A DNA stretch of 64,000 bases. Origin: AP-15 sp963795485. GTDB taxonomy: Bacteria; Pseudomonadota; Alphaproteobacteria; ATCC43930; CGMCC-115725. The notes beneath the pieces are model-generated. The model did no database searches and was not told the origin of the DNA. It saw only the letters and a program-made list of their open reading frames with translations. The stretch lies in the NCBI GenBank assembly GCA_963795485.1, contig CAWCIL010000008.1, positions 930,001-994,000 on the forward strand, written 5' to 3'. Numbering within the stretch: the stretch's first letter is position 1; each line of letters opens with the position of its first letter. Both the position numbers and the translations under genes were made by a program. Below are positions 59,443 to 64,000 of this stretch, piece by piece.

Positions 59443-59819
59443 ATGCGCATCGACCGCCTCGATCATCTGGTCCTGACCGTCGCCGATATCGCGCGCACCT
59501 GCGAATTCTATACGCGGGTCTTGGGGATGGAGGTCGTGAACTTTGGCGAAGGGCGCACCGCGCTGCGCTTTGGCCAGCAGAAGATCAACCTGCACCCGGC
59601 CGACCGCATCCCTGGTCTGGTCGCCGGCGCGCCGACACCAGGATCAGGCGATCTGTGCTTTATCACGCGGTGCCGCTCGCCGAGGTCACCGCGCATCTCG
59701 CCAAATGCGAAGTGCCGATCGTCGCCGGGCCGGGGCCGCGCGCCGGCGCCGTCGGCACGATCCAGTCGGTCTATATCCGTGACCCCGACCAGAACCTGAT
59801 CGAGATCTCGAATTATTGA
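59443..59819 (+). CDS. VOC-family (glyoxalase-like) protein (one frameshift)
   Basis: 125 residues. It begins RLDHLVLTVADIARTCEFYTRVLGME, with the metal His and the beta-alpha-beta-beta-beta repeat, then FGQQKINLHPAD. After a shift near 59665 (one missing base) it ends VPIVAGPGPRAGAV and IRDPDQNLIEISNY with the second metal Glu. Single VOC module, small dioxygenase or isomerase type; substrate unknown. GGAG lies nine bases before ATG 59443. Confidence 0.88.
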
Positions 59820-59867
59820 GACTCGGGCGCGCTCCGTCGTCACCCGCCACAGGTCTACGGCCGCTCG

Positions 59868-59903
59868 CAAAAAGAAAAGGCCCGCCGGCAGAGCCGACGG
59901 GCC
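59868..59903 (-). terminator. Rho-independent terminator of the porin gene
   Basis: On the minus strand an 11-bp stem with one mismatch and a 3-base loop is followed by TTTTCTTTTT. It lies 24 bases after the porin stop codon. Confidence 0.85.
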
Positions 59904-59926
59904 GCAAGGGGCAATGTTTATTATTG

Positions 59927-61591
59927 TCAGAATTTGACGCGGAACTTGCCGATCAGGGTCTGCTCGGTGCCGCGGATGTTGGCGACGACCTCGCGCTGGC
60001 CCCACATATATTCGATACCGGTGTCGATGAACGCGACCGGGCTCCAGATCAGGTTGACGTGGGCGGTCTGGAGCTGCTTGTTCGCAACCGTCGATTCGAC
60101 CGGCCCGATCAGCTGCGAGGGAACCGAGTACTGGGCGTAACCGTAAACCGCGGTCGACCGCAGGTTCGGCAACCAAAAATGCTGGTAGCCGACCGTGCCG
60201 CCGACCTCGAAGATCGGCTTGACGAGAATGCTCGGCTGCGGCGGCGGCGGTGGTCGGAGACCAGCAGAGTAATTGGTCGCCAGCCCGGCGTCGGTGCTGT
60301 CGTTCAGGTACCGCCCGATCCCGGTGCCGACGGTGAACTGCCACTGGAAATCGTCCTTGCCCCAGCCGAACCAGCCTGGCTTGACATCGCCGGAGAGGCC
60401 GCCGCCATAGCCGAAATAGCTGCGGTCGACGTACTTGCCGTCGTTGATCGTCAGGTCGCGACCAACGCCCGGAAATCGACATGCCCCCAGGGCTGCGACC
60501 AATAGGAGGCGAAGGTCAGATCCGGCGCCTTGGCCACGGCTGGATTGCCGGAAAGCGCGCAAGTCGAGGTCGTGCCGGTGGTCACGCTTCCGGGAACGAT
60601 GATCCCATTCGCGATGCAACCGCTGGTCGTGGCGCCGGTGACCGTGTTCGATCACCGGGTTTTGCCCGACATTCCCATCCGAGGTGTCTTTGCCGCCGGG
60701 GGTCAGCACATCGACCTGCGGAGCTTCGATCGACGCCGACCAGGCGCTGCCGTAGGGGCCGGCATAGGTGTAGCGAACCTGTGGGATGCGGACCACGCCG
60801 GCTTCGCCGACTGGGCCGCCGAAGTCGAGGGTCTCGGGGTTGGCGTCGGTGTCGGAGAAGTTCGAATTGGCCTGCCCGGCGAGGACCCCGCCCAAGGTGC
60901 CATAGGCATAGCGCAACCTTGGCACCAGATTGTCCGAGACGCTCAATAGCTGGTTGCCGCTGAAATTGTTGGTGCCGGCGAAGTCGAACTCGATAAAGGT
61001 GCGCGCCTCGCCGTAAGCGGTCGGGGTGCGGGTTTCGACGTTGAGGCGCGATTCCCGCGGGCTCTGCGAAAAGACGCCGTTGCCGCGCGAATGACCGGTC
61101 TGCACCGGCACCGCATTCGCTGAGCTGGTGACCGATTTCGCGGTCGGGAAGCCCGGAACGGTCTGCCCGTGGACGTCGAGCGGCATGGTCGTCAGATTGC
61201 CGTTGACCCCGACCGTCGTCGTCTGGTTGCCGTTGGGCGGCCCGTTCTGCAGCCAGTAATCGATGGTTTCGTCAACGAACCCGCCGACCCGGATCGAGGT
61301 GTCGGTGCCGGGGATCAGAAACGACCGCGGGAAGCTGCCGCCGATCATCGCCGCGCCCGGGGCCGGCGCGGTGCCGTAGGCGTTTGCACCGGTGGCGCCG
61401 CCGGGCGCTGGCCCGCACGCTTGCGCTTGGGCCTGCGCCAGCTGGTCGATGCGCTGCTCGAGCAGCTGCTGGTTGGCGCGCAGATCGGCCAGCTCATCGG
61501 CGCGCGCGACCGAAAAACCCGTCAGCAGCACGGCCGCTGTGGTCGCCCCGCCGATCGCTGCCACGCTGCGGAAATTTCGCTTTCTGATCAT
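59927..61591 (-). CDS. DcaP-like outer-membrane porin (two compensating frameshifts)
   Basis: About 554 residues. A signal peptide (SVAAIGGATTAAVLLTGFSVARA) leads into a short coiled coil (LRANQQLLEQRIDQLAQAQ), typical of trimeric DcaP porins. The beta barrel includes SFLIPGTDTSIRVGGFVDET, RGNGVFSQSPRESRLNVET and YGEARTFIEFDF and closes with the aromatic LIGKFRVKF. Between about 60475 and 60660 the frame is out: another frame gives CIANGIIVPGSVTTGTTS and returns, so two compensating shifts exist. It should transport small solutes or dicarboxylates. ATG 61591 has a GGGGGAG upstream and the terminator follows its end. Confidence 0.88.
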   Translation of the reverse strand: MIRKRNFRSVAAIGGATTAAVLLTGFSVARADELADLRANQQLLEQRIDQLAQAQAQACGPAPGGATGANAYGTAPAPGAAMIGGSFPRSFLIPGTDTSIRVGGFVDETIDYWLQNGPPNGNQTTTVGVNGNLTTMPLDVHGQTVPGFPTAKSVTSSANAVPVQTGHSRGNGVFSQSPRESRLNVETRTPTAYGEARTFIEFDFAGTNNFSGNQLLSVSDNLVPRLRYAYGTLGGVLAGQANSNFSDTDANPETLDFGGPVGEAGVVRIPQVRYTYAGPYGSAWSASIEAPQVDVLTPGGKDTSDGNVGQNPVIEHGHRRHDQRLHREWDHRSRKRDHRHDLDLRAFRQSSRGQGAGSDLRLLLVAALGACRFPGVGRDLTINDGKYVDRSYFGYGGGLSGDVKPGWFGWGKDDFQWQFTVGTGIGRYLNDSTDAGLATNYSAGLRPPPPPQPSILVKPIFEVGGTVGYQHFWLPNLRSTAVYGYAQYSVPSQLIGPVESTVANKQLQTAHVNLIWSPVAFIDTGIEYMWGQREVVANIRGTEQTLIGKFRVKF

Positions 61592-62127
61592 CACTCCCCC
61601 CGGAAAATCAAAAGTTGCGCTCGACCGGACGAAAAAACCTGTTCGTGTCTCGCGCCATGATATCGGCGGGACGGGGTCGATCAAGCGGACTCTAGCCCTG
61701 AAGTGGCGTTTTCGTCTCAGCGTGTCTAAAACAGCACACCAGGTTGTAAGCCAATGAAAACAGCGAACCATAAAAATAGGTATGCGACGCGTTGGAGCGG
61801 AAATGCTGCTGAAAATGCAGCTGGATTGGGCTATCCGCTCGCGCGAGAGTGGTCAGAATTTGATGCCGATCCGAGACCGGAACCAGTCATTCCGCCAGGG
61901 GTGCGGAGCAAGATCCGCATTCGCTATATGTTCGATGAAGGCCGACCGGCTGAGCTTGGCGGTCGCCACTTAGGCGAGCTTGACGCTCCTGCGGAACCGC
62001 AGCGCGAAACCGGGCTCCGTGCGGCCCGGCGCCGGGCTGTGGGTCGACTCGTTGCGGACCGTACGCCTGAGGCCGTGGTCGAGGGTCATCCCGAGGCCCG
62101 GCCGCGGGGCATCGATGATTTTGGGGA
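61592..62127. other. Upstream region of the porin; no convincing gene
   Basis: About 535 bases. The first 200 are AT-richer and probably hold the porin promoter. Farther on, the minus strand has short frames such as AFIEHIANADLAPHPWRNDW ending in RIGIKF at 61855, which loosely resembles the end of a beta-barrel enzyme of the PagL type, and a 39-residue frame before it. These may be remnants; none has a start and domain together. Confidence 0.4.
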
Positions 62128-62736
62128 TCAGGATGCGGCGTGGAACGGGTTCAGCGCCTTCAGCCGCGCCGACCAGCGATGCCGGCCGAGCTCGCGCCGG
62201 ACCACGCCGTGATCGGTCACCCAGTTCAGCTGCAATGTCCGGCGCGGACCGATATGGGGCCGATGCCCGTGAAACGACCGCTCGCTGCGCCGGAAGGCCA
62301 GCATCGTCCCGGCCAAGGGCGTCACTTCGCGCACGTAGTCGTCGAGATCGGCGGGCCCGCGCAACAGCCGCAGCCGCCCTGCTTCCATCTCCCAGACCGG
62401 GTTCATATAGAGCAGCAGGGTGATGATCTTGGTCGCGGAATCGGTGTGGATGCGCCCGTCCTTGCGGTCGCCCATGCCGCGGACGGTCAAGAGGGTCGGG
62501 CGGCCGCCGAGCTCGACCGCGAATTTGTCCGCGACCGCACGGGCCAGATCGGGTCCGGTCAGCGCCGCGACGAGGTCGCGAAACGCCGGCCCATATTCGA
62601 GGGCTTCGACGGGGTAGCTGCCGGCGCCGCGGACCGGCGGGAAATCGGCGAGGAGGGCCGGCAATGCCCCGCGATCGACAAACTCCTCGACCACGACGAA
62701 TTCGAACGGATCGCGCTCGAGCGGCGCGGCGCGCAA
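62128..62736 (-). CDS. 2-oxoglutarate/Fe(II) oxygenase-like protein
   Basis: About 202 residues from the TTG at 62736; the true start may be further upstream. It has the double-stranded beta-helix metal site HTDSATKIITLLLYMNP (HxD) and the distal histidine and arginine in FHGHRPHIGPRRTLQLNWV. It also has the N-terminal VVVEEFVDRGALPALLADFP. It should hydroxylate a small molecule or side chain using iron and 2-oxoglutarate; the substrate is unknown. The 216-base gap before the ABC permease gene has nothing recognisable. Confidence 0.8.
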   Translation of the reverse strand: MRAAPLERDPFEFVVVEEFVDRGALPALLADFPPVRGAGSYPVEALEYGPAFRDLVAALTGPDLARAVADKFAVELGGRPTLLTVRGMGDRKDGRIHTDSATKIITLLLYMNPVWEMEAGRLRLLRGPADLDDYVREVTPLAGTMLAFRRSERSFHGHRPHIGPRRTLQLNWVTDHGVVRRELGRHRWSARLKALNPFHAAS

Positions 62737-62951
62737 GCGATCGAGAGCGAGAATGGCCAGAGCCGCCTCCGTGAATTAAGGACCGCGACTATAAAAGAGG
62801 ATTTATCGTCGGAGGCAATCGCGGCGAAACGAGGTTGACCGCCATCGCCCGGTTTCGGCGGCAGGCGCACGCGAATTAAGCCTTCGCCACCACGCAGGTA
62901 TGGGTTAGGAGTAGGCGTCGCCGCGACGGCCAACCGAACCTCAGAGGGGGC

Positions 62952-64000
62952 ATGGAACAGCGCTGGGGCCTGCCCCTCATCGCCTGGCCGCTGCGCCTGC
63001 GCCCGAACACCTGGGATCTCGTGGCTCTGCCGCTGGTGCTGGGGCTCCTGGCATTGCTCGCCTGGGGCGGCCTGGCGATGAGCGCGCGCTATCACCTGGG
63101 CCAGCCGCTGGCGATCAGCCTCGACCCGTGGATGCTGCCGCAATATGCGCTGCGCACGGTCTTGCGCATGGCCTGGGCGCTCGCCGCCTCGCTGGTCTTC
63201 AGCCTCGCCTACGCCGCGCTGGCGGCCAAGAGCCGCCAGGCCGAGAAGATCCTGATCCCGCTGCTCGACGTGCTGCAGTCGGTCCCGATCCTGGGATTTT
63301 TGTCGATCACCGTGACCGGGTTCATCGCGCTCTTCCCCGGGCGGCTGCTCGGCGTCGAATGCGCGGCGATCTTTGCGATCTTCACCTCGCAGGCCTGGAA
63401 CATGACGTTCAGCGTCTACCAGTCGCTGCGCACCGTTCCGGCCGAGCTGATCGAGGCCGCGCGCATGTACCACCTGTCGCCATGGCGCCGGTTTTGGCGG
63501 CTCGAAGTGCCGCACGCGGTCCCCTCGCTCGTGTGGAACATGATGATGTCGGTCTCCGGCGGCTGGTTTTTCGTCGTCGCGGCGGAGGCGATCACCGTCG
63601 CCGGCCACACCATCCTGCTGCCCGGCATCGGCTCCTACATCGCGACCGCGATCGAGCGGCAGAGCCTGACCGCGATCGGCTGGGCGGTCCTCGTCATGTT
63701 CGTCGTGATCCTGCTCTACGACCAGCTGCTGTTCCGCCCATTGCTCGCCTGGTCGCGCAAGTTCCAGCCCGAGACCTCGCCCGATGAAGAGAATGTCAGG
63801 CCGTGGTTTTTGCTGATGCTGCAGCGCGCGCGCCTGTTCGATCTGGTCCAGGGCGGGCTGTTGCGCGCCAACCACGGCATCGACAATGCGATCGCCCGGT
63901 TGGGACGAGTGCGAATGCCGGCGTCGGAGCGGCGCCCGCGGCGGGGCTTCGACCGGCTGTTCGACCTCGCGATCCTGGCGCTTGCCGTCGCCGCCGCGGC
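62952..64000 (+). CDS. ABC transporter permease, two-domain (nitrate/taurine-like), truncated by the window
   Basis: The frame is open from ATG 62952 (GGGGG just before it) to the window end, at least 349 residues. Early helices include LVALPLVLGLLALLAWGGLAM. The permease core has the DVLQSVPILGFLSI and the EAA loop VPAELIEAARMYHLSPWRRFWRLEVPH (shortened here to the essential part), followed by GGWFFVVAAEAITVAGH. A second permease-like region begins after residue 320 (FDRLFDLAILALAVAAA), so it probably is a fused double permease. It imports a small anion or sulfonate-like compound with a nucleotide-binding partner beyond the window. Confidence 0.82.
   Translation, partial: MEQRWGLPLIAWPLRLRPNTWDLVALPLVLGLLALLAWGGLAMSARYHLGQPLAISLDPWMLPQYALRTVLRMAWALAASLVFSLAYAALAAKSRQAEKILIPLLDVLQSVPILGFLSITVTGFIALFPGRLLGVECAAIFAIFTSQAWNMTFSVYQSLRTVPAELIEAARMYHLSPWRRFWRLEVPHAVPSLVWNMMMSVSGGWFFVVAAEAITVAGHTILLPGIGSYIATAIERQSLTAIGWAVLVMFVVILLYDQLLFRPLLAWSRKFQPETSPDEENVRPWFLLMLQRARLFDLVQGGLLRANHGIDNAIARLGRVRMPASERRPRRGFDRLFDLAILALAVAAA

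Noticed and set aside
61855..61971. Minus-strand peptide ending in RIGIKF that recalls the end of PagL-type lipid A deacylases
   Set aside because: Only about 38 residues with no start or catalytic His/Ser pair visible; too little to call.
61754..62212. Plus-strand open frame of 152 codons upstream of the porin
   Set aside because: No family resemblance, and its second half is antisense to the 2OG oxygenase gene.

Overview
The window is about 64 kb of very GC-rich DNA. Gene content points to an alphaproteobacterium, probably in or near Rhodospirillales: a single SUF operon led by an Rrf2 regulator, a RibB fused to a degenerate GTP-cyclohydrolase-like domain, bactofilin, MlaA, CbpA/CbpM, a DcaP-like porin, a PEP-CTERM protein and short GC-rich palindromic intergenic repeats. 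This placement is inference; no rRNA, tRNA or CRISPR array was recognised.

Layout. 1-8.2 kb: end of a GT9 heptosyltransferase, two large membrane proteins, an MFS phosphate-type transporter, an SDR and an M3 peptidase. 8.3-11.2 kb: small accessory island with a transposase remnant, an intact IS110-family element and a type II toxin-antitoxin pair with a broken toxin. 11.3-18.3 kb: PxpB/PxpC, an exported protein, a GrdB-like selenoprotein, DapB, DUF2244, Nth and bactofilin. 19-28.8 kb: MlaA, then a long minus-strand gene run (FemAB-like, acyl-CoA ligase, SDR, phosphotransferase, DUF6285, RibB, MFS, coiled-coil membrane protein). 29-37.8 kb: HtrA protease, CbpA/CbpM, a DUF559 nuclease between repeats, TerB, DinG-like helicase, PyrD. 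38-41.3 kb: two-component system and PEP-CTERM protein. 41.5-48.8 kb: suf operon (Rrf2, B, C, D, S, U, T). 48.9-50.1 kb: a second GrdB-like selenoprotein. 50-64 kb: Tat-type amidohydrolase, Cys/Met-metabolism enzyme, two glycoside hydrolases, DUF1223, LysE, VOC, porin, 2OG oxygenase and a truncated ABC permease.

Two results stand out. First, two distant genes (14270-15232 minus and 48897-50108 plus) encode GrdB-like proteins, each interrupted at the same motif by an in-frame TGA that would read Sec-Pro-x-Cys, with the reading frame continuing in homologous sequence. Both are best read as selenocysteine proteins. Second, the suf operon is split between sufB and sufC by a coiled-coil ORF, a synonymously diverged second copy of the last 23 codons of sufB, and an AT-rich ORF with HEPN-like features. 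This looks like an integration that rebuilt the sufB end.

A caution applies throughout. About 25 apparent single-base frameshifts, mostly insertions, break otherwise ordinary genes, including sufB, sufC, sufD, nth, dinG and mlaA. These most likely reflect draft sequence error, so such genes are given as one CDS across the shift with the position noted.
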